DNA of 64,000 nt from Torulaspora globosa (taxonomy: Eukaryota > Ascomycota > Saccharomycetes > Saccharomycetales > Saccharomycetaceae): the NCBI RefSeq assembly GCF_014133895.1, contig NC_050728.1:372001-436000 (forward strand). The letters are read 5' to 3'. Under the pieces are notes generated by a model. The model was given only the letters and a program-made list of their open reading frames with translations, searched no databases and was not told where the DNA came from. The position numbers were made by a program, and so were the translations under genes. Positions 55,521 through 64,000 of this stretch are shown piece by piece (position 1 is the stretch's first letter; each line of letters begins with the position of its first letter).

Positions 55521-57686
55521 ATGGTGGATTTTTCGTTGAAGAACAGGAACCATGACAAGCATCCTCGCCGGTTGTCACCAAAGGGCAAGAATCCAGACTC
55601 ATTGACGAAGACTGAAGTAAAGCCTGGCAAAGGCAGCAGCAATCCCTATAGCGAGATGAGTATAACAGCTGACTATTCACAGCTACCTACAATTAATGCC
55701 AAAGACAAGAATAAGGTAGCCAGCTCGATGCAAAGAAGATTATCAGTGCATAATCCCAATTACGTACCGCCGAAACTGGACTATTCGTTGCCTCTTCCGT
55801 CTAACGTAGTTAGCGGAGTCCAGTTTGATCAGCCAAGGGAAGAACCAAAGCGGTTTGCGGTAAATGGATCAACACAGGGACATCTGGGCGCGTCAACTGT
55901 GGACGGGCGTAAACAGGTAGAACCACCGGCCGCTAGACCACCACTTCCCGCTACAATTAACTCGGCTACGTTACGAAAGATGTTGGCGGATCCCAAATTC
56001 AATGCGAAGACATTCGTTCGAGAGTCGCTGGGAGATGCGAGTGCGATCGAGATTGACAAGTTTACTTCTAATCTCGGCGAACTGGCAGTTCAAATACAAG
56101 AAGAAGCCAAGGACAACGTCAATAAATCCTACAACGAGATCCTAACTGTCAACAGAGATTTGGGCGTTGCTAGCATTGAGTTGAAACAACTAAGATCGAG
56201 CGTAAGCGAGCTAAGTGACATGATGCAGGAGTTCTTTGTGATGGCGGGGAAGAGATTACAGATGGAGGAGCATAAGGAGCGATTTCAACGGTCAAGCTCA
56301 TCCGCAGAACTCCTCCCACCGGTTGGAGCCGACAGTCTGTCGAATAAGAAGCGGGATCGCAGCAGTGTTGCAATCTTGGAGAAGATCTGGGATCAGCAGT
56401 TAACTACTCTCTTCAGGAACGTCGAAGGAGCTCAGAAGTACGTAGGAACCTCGCCAGGGAGACACATATTGACGGAATCCAGTGAGTGGATAGAGCTGAA
56501 TATCGCTACATTAAAGCCATTGCAGAGCGTCCATATATTCATATTGAGCGATATGGTTCTTGTGGCAAGTCGGCCAAAGGAGAAGCAAACGGACCTTGTA
56601 GTCGCTCAATGTAGCCATTTGAGGGATGTGAGCGTTTCATTTGAAGGATCATCTTCCAAAAGACTGTCTTTTACTTTTGGCCCCAGTACGAGATGCATCT
56701 ACGAGACCCGGGATCAACAAGAAGCTGCGCACCTGCTAAATACTGTGAGGAAAGCCAAAGATGACTTCCATGATATACTACACGCTGAGGAAGAAAACGC
56801 AAAGAAAATCAAGGAGTCTTTCAACCATCTACAATACTCGCAACAAACCCCAGTGAGAGATGGGACTAAAAGTCCTGTGAAAAGTGTCAGAAGAAGCATG
56901 GGAAGTGCTACACCCGGCAAAAGCGGCGGGGAAGAAATGGACAATTTCCTATTTCAAAAGCTCAGTATGACAATGCACTCAAGGAGCCATTCCCGCAATG
57001 CTAATCCGCTTGCTCCTAAACTGAAATCACTAAGCAATGGCGTTGAAGAGATCGATATTGAACTGGGCAGATTGAAGTTTGACAAAGCCGTCAGTGCCTT
57101 GAACGCGTTGGAGTCGCAATTGAAGAGACTTGCTGATCTAGGAGAGGACGATGATATGATGTTACACGGCCTGATAACCTTAAAACTGGACCAGAGACGC
57201 GAAGCGGTAGCTTCCAAGCTCTCCCAAACAATCTCCAGTACCTCAGAAACGGCACCATTGCTACATGCCGTGAAAAACATGATAAAACTAGGACTTCCAG
57301 AAGATGGGCTAGATCTATTCTTGCAGAACAGATCGAATCTCATAAAGAGCCTCATTCTGCAGACAGGATCTCTGGATAACCCCACCAACTATTTGATACA
57401 GATAGCCGTGATCCGCTTCCAGATTATCAGGAAAACCGTGGTCAACTTTCGAGATGTTTTCCAAGAAGATAAAGATAGGTTTTCGTCCACCTTGGTCAAC
57501 TGGTGTCGAGAAGAAGTTGACAAACATTTTGAACTGATTGAAAAATCCCTGCCCAGCGATGAGGCGATCTCACCTGCATCGATCAGATCCTCCAGAAGGC
57601 AGATCGACGGGCTCAGGTCAGTCGGAATCGACTTTGTCTACAAACTTGACGAATTTATCAAGAAAAACAGCCACAAGATACACTGA
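55521..57686 (+). CDS. EXO84: Exocyst subunit Exo84
   Basis: 721 residues (S. cerevisiae 753). One of eight exocyst subunits that tether secretory vesicles to the plasma membrane. After a disordered basic N-terminus (SLKNRNHDKHPRRLS) comes a Vps51-like coiled coil starting at KFNAKTFVRESLGDASA, a PH domain at about 310-400 (HILTESSEWIELNIATLKPLQSVHIFILSDMVLVASRP), and the C-terminal helical CorEx/CATCHR region (DIELGRLKFDKAVSALNALESQLK to LDEFIKKNSHKIH). SEC8, another exocyst gene, is 4 kb away at the right edge, but both positions follow ancestral order and need no functional link. Confidence 0.93.
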   Translation: MVDFSLKNRNHDKHPRRLSPKGKNPDSLTKTEVKPGKGSSNPYSEMSITADYSQLPTINAKDKNKVASSMQRRLSVHNPNYVPPKLDYSLPLPSNVVSGVQFDQPREEPKRFAVNGSTQGHLGASTVDGRKQVEPPAARPPLPATINSATLRKMLADPKFNAKTFVRESLGDASAIEIDKFTSNLGELAVQIQEEAKDNVNKSYNEILTVNRDLGVASIELKQLRSSVSELSDMMQEFFVMAGKRLQMEEHKERFQRSSSSAELLPPVGADSLSNKKRDRSSVAILEKIWDQQLTTLFRNVEGAQKYVGTSPGRHILTESSEWIELNIATLKPLQSVHIFILSDMVLVASRPKEKQTDLVVAQCSHLRDVSVSFEGSSSKRLSFTFGPSTRCIYETRDQQEAAHLLNTVRKAKDDFHDILHAEEENAKKIKESFNHLQYSQQTPVRDGTKSPVKSVRRSMGSATPGKSGGEEMDNFLFQKLSMTMHSRSHSRNANPLAPKLKSLSNGVEEIDIELGRLKFDKAVSALNALESQLKRLADLGEDDDMMLHGLITLKLDQRREAVASKLSQTISSTSETAPLLHAVKNMIKLGLPEDGLDLFLQNRSNLIKSLILQTGSLDNPTNYLIQIAVIRFQIIRKTVVNFRDVFQEDKDRFSSTLVNWCREEVDKHFELIEKSLPSDEAISPASIRSSRRQIDGLRSVGIDFVYKLDEFIKKNSHKIH

Positions 57687-57790
57687 ACCAGACATAAATC
57701 CCATAAACTAGCGGACGGACACACAGACCATCTAAAGATCCCAGAATATCTGCACTTCCTAGCTGTTTCGACCGTATTATCCATATTCGA

Positions 57791-57862
57791 TCACGTGATT
57801 CGATGTTCGTTTATGGTGATTTTTCAACTAGAACCTTCGAGCACATTCATCAATTCATGAAG
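57791..57862 (+). promoter_or_regulatory. FES1 promoter: Cbf1-type E-box and heat-shock elements
   Basis: TCACGTGA palindrome at 57791-57798 (Cbf1/Pho4 type). A heat-shock element of alternating five-base units lies at 57830-57849 (AGAAC CTTCG, an imperfect AGCAC, ATTCA), and a second short one at 57853-57862 (ATTCA TGAAG). They are 116-150 bases before the FES1 ATG. Hsf1 control of FES1 is known in S. cerevisiae, so the match is meaningful, though not tested. Confidence 0.6.
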
Positions 57863-57977
57863 TATTCGATGAATGCACAGTGTATTTAAAGCTGTTATGA
57901 TGGGGAATTGATCGATTCGAGCAATTTAATCGTTGCAAATTTATCCTTCAGCTTGGGATTAAGCACTATTCTACGAA

Positions 57978-58847
57978 ATGGAAAAGTTGCTTCACTGGTC
58001 CATTGCTAACGCACAAGGTGATAAAGAAGCGATCGAAAAGGCTGGCCAACCGGACCCCAAACTACTGCAACAATTGTTTGGTGGGGGAGGTCCTGATGAT
58101 CCAACATTAATGAAAGAGGCTATTGCCGTTGTGACGAATCCTGAGGCGGAGATGGAGAGTAAGTTAATTGCCATGGACAATTTTGAGATGCTGATAGAGA
58201 ATTTGGATAATGCCAACAATATTGAGAACTTGAATCTTTGGACCCCCTTATTGGAGACACTATCCGACCCAGACGAGGAACTGCGAGCCTCTGTCCTGTC
58301 CGTGATTGGGACTGCTGCTCAAAACAACCTTCCTACACAGAATAGCTTCTTAAAGCAGGAAAACGGTCTACGGAGACTTATACAACTAGCTGACAGTACC
58401 AGTGAGTGTCTAAATGTTAGATGTAAGGCTTTCTACGCGCTCTCCAATCTGGTGAGAAACCATCCCGAGCTCGCTGAAGAATTTGTTAGACTCAAAGGAC
58501 TGGATATTATAGCTCCCGTTCTGACGGATTCGGAGCTCAAAAGCAAGTTGAAGACCAGAGCGCTCTCTTTGCTGACAGCGTACTTGACAGCCGTTCAGAT
58601 CTCGGACGGCTTGGTGTCAACGCTGAGAAAGGACAACGTCTTACCATCAGCCATCTCTTCTCTGAAGTCGGAGGACGATGTTGCTATACTTGATAGGGTG
58701 CTGAATTTCCTATCCCACTTGATCTCTGCTGGTGTAAAGTTCACTGAACAAGAAACTCATGAACTGAGGACCAACATGCGGCGAGTTAAAAGTTTCAAAG
58801 ACAGGCTGAATGAAGAAGACTACTTAGCAATAGAGCGTGCTATATAA
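57978..58847 (+). CDS. FES1: Hsp70 nucleotide exchange factor Fes1
   Basis: 289 residues (S. cerevisiae 290). Cytosolic armadillo-type exchange factor (HspBP1 family) that releases misfolded clients from Hsp70 Ssa1 for degradation. MEKLLHWSIANAQGDKEAI, the family signature GQPDPKLLQQLFGGGGPDDP, DNFEMLIENLDNANNIENL, KAFYALSNLVRNHPE and RVLNFLSHLISAGVKF follow the family closely along its whole length. The upstream heat-shock elements fit a chaperone gene. Convergent with MMS4. Confidence 0.96.
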   Translation: MEKLLHWSIANAQGDKEAIEKAGQPDPKLLQQLFGGGGPDDPTLMKEAIAVVTNPEAEMESKLIAMDNFEMLIENLDNANNIENLNLWTPLLETLSDPDEELRASVLSVIGTAAQNNLPTQNSFLKQENGLRRLIQLADSTSECLNVRCKAFYALSNLVRNHPELAEEFVRLKGLDIIAPVLTDSELKSKLKTRALSLLTAYLTAVQISDGLVSTLRKDNVLPSAISSLKSEDDVAILDRVLNFLSHLISAGVKFTEQETHELRTNMRRVKSFKDRLNEEDYLAIERAI

Positions 58848-58934
58848 GTGAGATCTTATATATCTTCATCCTCATATTAGAACTGTGCATTAGCAATTCT
58901 TTTCTTGCTACTAGCGTTATAACATTGTAGGAGG

Positions 58935-61049
58935 TTACTGTATCGATTCGTTTGGATCCTCGCATGTGAACAGTTTATACAGTCTTGCTTCCATGGCCTC
59001 TGTCATAAGGTATTGTCCGTCAAGTCCTGATTTTAATTCACCTTTCTTAAAGTCAGTGAAGAGAGCTTGAAATGTAGAATAGGCAGCTATAACACTGTTG
59101 GCCTTCAATTCGGGCATTTTGTTGATTTGTTGCAATGTCTGTCGCAGGACATCTGTCTTGTCTTTACCTGACCTTGCGTTGATGTGAGAATATCGCATGT
59201 ACCTTATAGCGGGATCCATACGCTGCTTGGCAATTAAAGACACCAAGTTCGGCAGCGATTCTGTAAACTCTGCATGGGACGAGACAACATGTATTCTGAC
59301 ACCCCAGAGACGATCTATAAATCTCAGTCTTTGCTCAATGTCGAATTTCTTCATGCTAAGATCCTCCAAAACGCTTGTTTTCTTTTTTGAATTATGCCCT
59401 CTAGTTGCTTGGGAACCAGTCAATTCATCTTGAACCCTTGCTTTGTACTTTTTATCCTCCAGAGCCTCTAGGGCTCTCGCCAGTCTTTTCAGATTGCTTA
59501 GCACCACAATCAGATACTTTCCTGATCTTGTGAAAGATCTAAATCTTCTGAAAAGGTACTCTTTATCAGTTCTGTAGAGTTCAAAAAAAACCTGAGCGTC
59601 ATAGTAAAGTATAGAAAGTGCTTCCTCAACGGCTGTTTTTTCACAAGGAAAGAAGATGTCATGAGCAAAGTCATACTCACTTTCACATGTTCGCAAGAAG
59701 CCAATTCGGGGAAGTTCTTCTTCAATGCTCGCCTGTAAGGTTGCTGGTTTGATGCCATTCTCAAGATCGCATCCGGAGCTTTCAAATGTTTTAATCAAGC
59801 GACTCGACATTGTCACTGTTATGCAGGATCTAGCTTTTTCGTTGCTTCTGTATATCTGGTTGCTCTCCTTGAAAGCACGTCGACTGTTTCCCAGCCAGGT
59901 TTGCATTAGTCGTAGCGCTTCATCATCACTGTAGCATCTGCCGTGAACAATGTACGGAGTTAGCCTGATAACTTCCCTAGCTTTCGACATATCATTAGAT
60001 GCCTCTCTGGCGCTCGTCCTCTCATCACTGTCGCTTTCTGAGGATCTGGCAGGCTTTGATAACTCATCGGGTAAACACGGATTATCTTTGCAATTCTTGT
60101 CCGAAGGAAACTTTCTGACGTTCAGCTCCAAAATCTCGGATCGCCTGCATTGGCTTAAGCCCGCTTGATCAATTACACCTTTGACTTTCACAGAATTGTT
60201 GAAGGCATCAGTATGCTTATCACGCCGGTTTGGCAAAGCAACAGGTAAAATTGGTACACCTTTTACCTTGCCGCTTGTCGGGATTGAATTCCGTTGAATT
60301 TCGCTCTCTGAAACCGAGCCCTGGCTCAAGACATCACTCTCGCTGACTTCTTCGGCATTAAAAGAGCAGTCACTGTTCTGAACAAAAAGTTGACGAGATT
60401 GGCCTCTTTTCAATCTCTTGGATCCGGCTAAGTCGGCGGCAGGAGAGGATATTGGGTATGTTTCCAAAATATCAGCACCTGTCTCTAACACGCCTGCCTT
60501 CCTGTTTTTGGAAACATCGTCGTGTGTATAAGCTAAGTCTTCTCTGACGGGAGAATGCTTTTGTGAGTGCTCCTGTTCTAGGCCTCTTAATCTTTTCATT
60601 CCATCTTTCAGCTTCACCTCGCAGGTTGTGCTGCTGTCGACTCTCGGATAGCAAATAGAAGAGTCTTCATTGAGTATCTCCTCTAATATTCGCTTGCCAC
60701 TTCTTGGTCGAGGCTCAAAGTCTCCATCTATAGAGCTTTCGTCTCCCACGGTAGTGCATAGGTCTTGACAAAAAGGGGCAGATATCTCAATGGATCCTAT
60801 CGAAGGATGAATACTAGTATCTGTGATGACTTCTATCTCTTTAGGGGACGATGGATATTGGGTTTGAGATTGTCCCTTGGGAGGTTGAATACTATCGTCA
60901 CTTGTCAGCGTAAAAATCTCAGGCTTTGACTTCTGTGATGAGCCGGTCAGCCCTGCTCCATCATCTGCAGCATCATCCAACAGTTCAATAACATGATTCA
61001 TTGGGGATAAAGAGGTTCTGGGCAACCGGTATTGGCGATGATTTCTCAT
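58935..61049 (-). CDS. MMS4: Mms4, regulatory subunit of the Mus81 endonuclease
   Basis: 704 residues (S. cerevisiae 691). With Mus81 forms a structure-specific nuclease that resolves recombination intermediates; activated by Cdc5 and Cdk1 phosphorylation, and the N-terminal half is rich in SP/TP and acidic serine sites. The conserved part is C-terminal: NQIYRSNEKARSCITVTMSS, CESEYDFAHDIFFPCE, ILYYDAQVFFELYRTDKEYLFRRFRSF, KKFDIEQRLRFIDRLWGVRIHVVSSHAEF and LPNLVSLIAKQRMDPAIRYMRYSHINARSG, ending YKLFTCEDPNESIQ. Starts at ATG 61049 or an in-frame ATG at 61001 are both possible. Position agrees with YBR098W. Confidence 0.93.
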   Translation of the reverse strand: MRNHRQYRLPRTSLSPMNHVIELLDDAADDGAGLTGSSQKSKPEIFTLTSDDSIQPPKGQSQTQYPSSPKEIEVITDTSIHPSIGSIEISAPFCQDLCTTVGDESSIDGDFEPRPRSGKRILEEILNEDSSICYPRVDSSTTCEVKLKDGMKRLRGLEQEHSQKHSPVREDLAYTHDDVSKNRKAGVLETGADILETYPISSPAADLAGSKRLKRGQSRQLFVQNSDCSFNAEEVSESDVLSQGSVSESEIQRNSIPTSGKVKGVPILPVALPNRRDKHTDAFNNSVKVKGVIDQAGLSQCRRSEILELNVRKFPSDKNCKDNPCLPDELSKPARSSESDSDERTSAREASNDMSKAREVIRLTPYIVHGRCYSDDEALRLMQTWLGNSRRAFKESNQIYRSNEKARSCITVTMSSRLIKTFESSGCDLENGIKPATLQASIEEELPRIGFLRTCESEYDFAHDIFFPCEKTAVEEALSILYYDAQVFFELYRTDKEYLFRRFRSFTRSGKYLIVVLSNLKRLARALEALEDKKYKARVQDELTGSQATRGHNSKKKTSVLEDLSMKKFDIEQRLRFIDRLWGVRIHVVSSHAEFTESLPNLVSLIAKQRMDPAIRYMRYSHINARSGKDKTDVLRQTLQQINKMPELKANSVIAAYSTFQALFTDFKKGELKSGLDGQYLMTEAMEARLYKLFTCEDPNESIQ

Positions 61050-61246
61050 TGTGTTTAGTTCACATCTCGCTTACCAGTACGCCGCGCCAGCGACAGTAAA
61101 TGTGTCCAGATCAAAATTATACAAATCTATAAATGTGTCATTAAACATCGCCAGTGAATAATGAGCGAGCTCCCCAGAAGTCTCTCAAATCTCGATCGGA
61201 GGAATATGCCAAAGTTTTATTGCGACATGGTGCGGTGTGAAGTTGC

Positions 61247-64000
61247 CTAAGGACGACGCCCAAACGACTCCAAACGCTTGACCGATTCATCATATCTTTT
61301 GATGAGGGGCATAGAATTGACCCTCTTGGGATTACCACTACTCCTCCTCGTTTGCCGCTGAATGTCTTCGCTGAATTGCAGTCTCAAGATATTCTTCAGA
61401 TCATTTTTTGAAGAAATGAGTAACTTCCCTTCGTCAAGTTGTCGAAAGAGGTCCGATTCAGTGGCGCCACAAAGTGAGAAAAACTGCATCGAGGCAGTCA
61501 TATCGACCATTGATGGAGTAGAAACGAGATTTTGGCATGCATTTTGCAAAACCTTAGCATTCCTCAACATTCTTTTGACTCCGCTTTTATTGATAACGGG
61601 AACCGAACGCATGCCGAGCAAGAATGCCTTATTAATCATTGAATCAATGCCAATGAAAACATTATCTGTGTTTCCCTCCAGTAGCTGCTGCTGCCTCACT
61701 TTATTTTCTATTGTTTCTAGATCTGTTATCAGAGCTGCTATGTGCTCGTTTAGTTCGCTGCTACCAGCATCGGAACTCCAAGTCTCTGGTCTATGGAACA
61801 TAAAGCCTATGTGGTAAATGCATCTCGCTCTCGTGTCAAATCTGATTGCCGTTAGTAGATTTGATTGTAAAGTCGAAAAGCCTTCGAGTATCTCATCAAA
61901 TCTAGCTGCCGCTTGCGAATCCATGGATATTTTGAGATTGCCCAGCTTATCAATAGCTGTCCAGTCATTCGATTCGAAAAAGCACCACTCAATTTTGAGC
62001 ATTTCAATGTTGTCCTTCTTTGACATATCTTCAGGGGTTCGTACGACCTTCCTTAAGCTAGGAAGCCAGGATAGGATCCAGTTAGCTGTTCCTAGGAAAT
62101 GGATCACTGCATTTAATGTCACTGTGTTCAATATATCGTCTTTGTTCAAACCGCCCTTATTTGGGTAATCTGCACAGTGGCGCAACATGAGGTTAGCCTC
62201 AGCATTCGAATCAGTGCCACCACTATTCAGGAATTCTTTTTCATGTTTCATTATGTCACCATCAGTAAGCCAGACTGAGATTATTCTTTTCTGCACATTG
62301 GAAGCCGCTGTTCCAAAAAGCCGTTCAAACAGGCTTAAATGATATCTGTAAAATTTGCGGAGAAGCCCTAATAGAGAATTAAAGACCCTGCTTCTGAATT
62401 TATGTGTAGTATTCATGATGAACAAAAGCTTCTTCAAAAGAATCCGAAAATCTGCAGCAGCTTTGAAAATATACTTGCTTCCTTCTATGCTTTCCAGCGC
62501 ATAAGGATTATTTGACCCTACTCTTAGTTCGAACAAATATGCCAGGGTCTTGTCAAGTTTTGGGAAAAATTGCTCGCTCATAAAGGTTGTGAGGAAGGTC
62601 ATTGAAGTAACATATTTGCCCTCGAACTCGGTGGGTATCAGATCGGAAGTGGCCTGGCAGAAAAATAGATATGGCTCAAGGAGCATTTTGACGTTGAATA
62701 TAGTAGGAGGGACAAGGGGTTCTTCTTGCTCGAAAGACTCTTCTTCAATGTAAATCGATCCTAGTTCAGCAGTAGCTGAGATTGTGATGCCTGGGAACAG
62801 GTCCTTCAGTAGCGCCTTCAGCTCATTTGCATGACGTTTGGCTGCTGAGCTGTCTTCGATATTATGCTGCAAAGTAAATAGTGGCGCATTTGACCTACTA
62901 GGTTTTATGACTGTGCTACTAGTTCGATTTGATCCAGCCTGAACCGAGGTCACTTGAGGATTCTCCAGATATTTTAGCAGAAGTGTCTCTATCTCATTAA
63001 GGATTTTTGACCAAATCTGACCAAATTTGTATGAATTAATTGCAGTTGACTGAAGGATCTTTTTAACGGACTCGAAAACAACGCGATGTCCTTGAGCCGC
63101 GATTAAGAATCTCACAAATATCTTCCAGAAGCACTCTTTCATCGGGACCGCTAAAACATCCTTTACTGACATTCCCAAGTCATCGTCAATATTAGGAGAT
63201 GCGGCTACATTTAGGAGTGAGGGACGATTTGTGCGAACTTCTTCTGTGCATTTCAGGACGATGTTGTGTAACTCTTCTCTTGCTCTATTCGTTAGAATAC
63301 TTAAAGCAGTCGGAAGTTTGTTTATGTCATTGATTATGGATAACAGAAAAAATACACGCTGGAACTCATTTCCTTGCCCAGAGCTACTGGTCATTGCTTC
63401 TAATGAGAACGACGCTTCGCTGATCTTTTGCATGAATACTGACAATTGATTGTTCATAGTCATGGAATCTCTCAATAGGTCCACATTGGCAACGTTGTAG
63501 AGATAATTTTCCAAATTTGTAAAACCATCCTGATTAAGTCCGATATCCTTCAAAATATCTCGATTGGACGAAAATGGCCCTTTCTTGGTGTAAATTATAT
63601 TGTGTATCTCTTCAACTAAGTTGTTGAACAAAGCGTGTTCTTGCAGCTCAAGCTGTTGCTTCAAAACCTGCAGTGGCCCAAGGCTCCATAAATCGTGATT
63701 TGCTGCACAAAGAAACCCGCGGGCTAGCAGAGTCTGAGCTTCCTTGTAATCCTGGCTTCTAATCGAGTCCTCAATCTTCTCCGGCAATTGAACCAAATAC
63801 TCTATGGAAGAGAGAGCATCGATCATATCGTTTTGTTTCTTGGCGTTGTCATTAAGTTCCTTGAGAGAACCCTTCCCAATCGTGATATTGCTGACGGATT
63901 CACTTACTTGACCTTTAAGCTGTTTTATGTTATCCTGAGCTGCAGTTATAGAATCCACTGCAATGCCGTAGGAGGCCACATTCGTATTAAGGACTTGGAA
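61247..64000 (-). CDS. SEC8: Exocyst subunit Sec8, 5' end beyond the window
   Basis: Partial: the frame is open from the right edge through 917 codons to a stop at 61247; the S. cerevisiae protein has 1065 residues, so roughly 130-150 N-terminal residues are missing here. Sec8 is a core exocyst subunit. The visible part begins FQVLNTNVASYGIAVDSITAAQD and holds the CATCHR coiled-coil start (DNIKQLKGQVSESVSNITIGKGSLKELND; SSIEYLVQLPEKIEDSIRSQDYKEAQTLLARG) and long helical bundles to the C-terminal KRYDESVKRLESFGRRP. The GTG at 63979 is an internal valine, not a start. Confidence 0.93.
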   Translation of the reverse strand, partial: FQVLNTNVASYGIAVDSITAAQDNIKQLKGQVSESVSNITIGKGSLKELNDNAKKQNDMIDALSSIEYLVQLPEKIEDSIRSQDYKEAQTLLARGFLCAANHDLWSLGPLQVLKQQLELQEHALFNNLVEEIHNIIYTKKGPFSSNRDILKDIGLNQDGFTNLENYLYNVANVDLLRDSMTMNNQLSVFMQKISEASFSLEAMTSSSGQGNEFQRVFFLLSIINDINKLPTALSILTNRAREELHNIVLKCTEEVRTNRPSLLNVAASPNIDDDLGMSVKDVLAVPMKECFWKIFVRFLIAAQGHRVVFESVKKILQSTAINSYKFGQIWSKILNEIETLLLKYLENPQVTSVQAGSNRTSSTVIKPSRSNAPLFTLQHNIEDSSAAKRHANELKALLKDLFPGITISATAELGSIYIEEESFEQEEPLVPPTIFNVKMLLEPYLFFCQATSDLIPTEFEGKYVTSMTFLTTFMSEQFFPKLDKTLAYLFELRVGSNNPYALESIEGSKYIFKAAADFRILLKKLLFIMNTTHKFRSRVFNSLLGLLRKFYRYHLSLFERLFGTAASNVQKRIISVWLTDGDIMKHEKEFLNSGGTDSNAEANLMLRHCADYPNKGGLNKDDILNTVTLNAVIHFLGTANWILSWLPSLRKVVRTPEDMSKKDNIEMLKIEWCFFESNDWTAIDKLGNLKISMDSQAAARFDEILEGFSTLQSNLLTAIRFDTRARCIYHIGFMFHRPETWSSDAGSSELNEHIAALITDLETIENKVRQQQLLEGNTDNVFIGIDSMINKAFLLGMRSVPVINKSGVKRMLRNAKVLQNACQNLVSTPSMVDMTASMQFFSLCGATESDLFRQLDEGKLLISSKNDLKNILRLQFSEDIQRQTRRSSGNPKRVNSMPLIKRYDESVKRLESFGRRP

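Noticed and set aside
55521..64000. EXO84 and SEC8 as a functional exocyst gene cluster
   Set aside because: Both are in the positions expected from merging S. cerevisiae YBR102C and YPR055W neighbourhoods, so closeness needs no functional explanation.

Overview
The window is a stretch of nuclear chromosome from a budding yeast of the family Saccharomycetaceae. Nearly every gene can be matched to a Saccharomyces cerevisiae gene, introns are few and tiny, and the open reading frames are tightly packed. The gene order interleaves two S. cerevisiae regions: the YBR098-YBR126 arm (TPS1, PTC4, CBP6, MUD1, LYS2, RAD16, CYC8, SUS1, YSA1, ALG1, CMD1, AIM3, IML3, PHO88, VID24, SIF2, EXO84, FES1, MMS4) and the YPR055-YPR080 arm (MRL1, OPY2, LTP1, NOT5, MED1, SPE3, HOS1, UBA3, ISA2, ROX1, YPR063C, FCY1, JID1, ARO7, BRR1, TFB4, SEC8). 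Pairs duplicated in S. cerevisiae (TEF1/TEF2, TKL1/TKL2, YMC1/YMC2) are single here. This is the layout of a lineage that did not go through the whole-genome duplication. High similarity to S. cerevisiae suggests a Torulaspora/Zygotorulaspora/Zygosaccharomyces-like or Lachancea-like species, but the exact genus cannot be fixed by eye.

Layout. 1-7.5 kb: TPS1, PTC4, CBP6, MUD1 and EF-1alpha (TEF). 7.9-11.2 kb is a GC-rich island with MRL1 (carrying an apparent frameshift near its end), a previously hidden cysteine-rich metallothionein-like gene, a DUF3074/START-like gene and OPY2. 11.7-31 kb: transketolase, LTP1, NOT5, LYS2, RAD16, CYC8, the two-intron gene SUS1, an interrupted unidentified small gene, YSA1, tRNA-Ser(UGA), MED1. 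31-40 kb: SPE3, HOS1, ALG1, CMD1, AIM3, IML3, ISA2, UBA3. 40.2-42.8 kb holds a decayed partial copy of PHO88, a divergent GAPDH gene and intact PHO88, the only part of the window that breaks the expected ancestral order by insertion. 43-64 kb: ROX1, VID24, the intron-containing YPR063C/Asterix-like gene, FCY1, JID1, ARO7, YMC1/2, BRR1, a ZNF511-like zinc-finger gene, TFB4, SIF2, EXO84, FES1, MMS4 and the 3' 86% or so of SEC8, which runs off the right edge.

The genes are ordinary housekeeping functions: trehalose, pentose phosphate, lysine, spermidine and chorismate metabolism; translation; Mediator, CCR4-NOT, SAGA/TREX-2 and TFIIH; exocyst (EXO84 and SEC8 both present); repression by Rox1 through Cyc8. 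The points most worth a second look are the unannotated metallothionein-like gene at 9048-9203, the PHO88 relic next to a divergent GAPDH, the MRL1 tail frameshift, the conserved odd splice site of SUS1, the broken or spliced gene at 27502-27921, and a cluster of palindromes in the ROX1-VID24 promoter. No virus, transposon, LTR, CRISPR array or telomeric repeat was seen.
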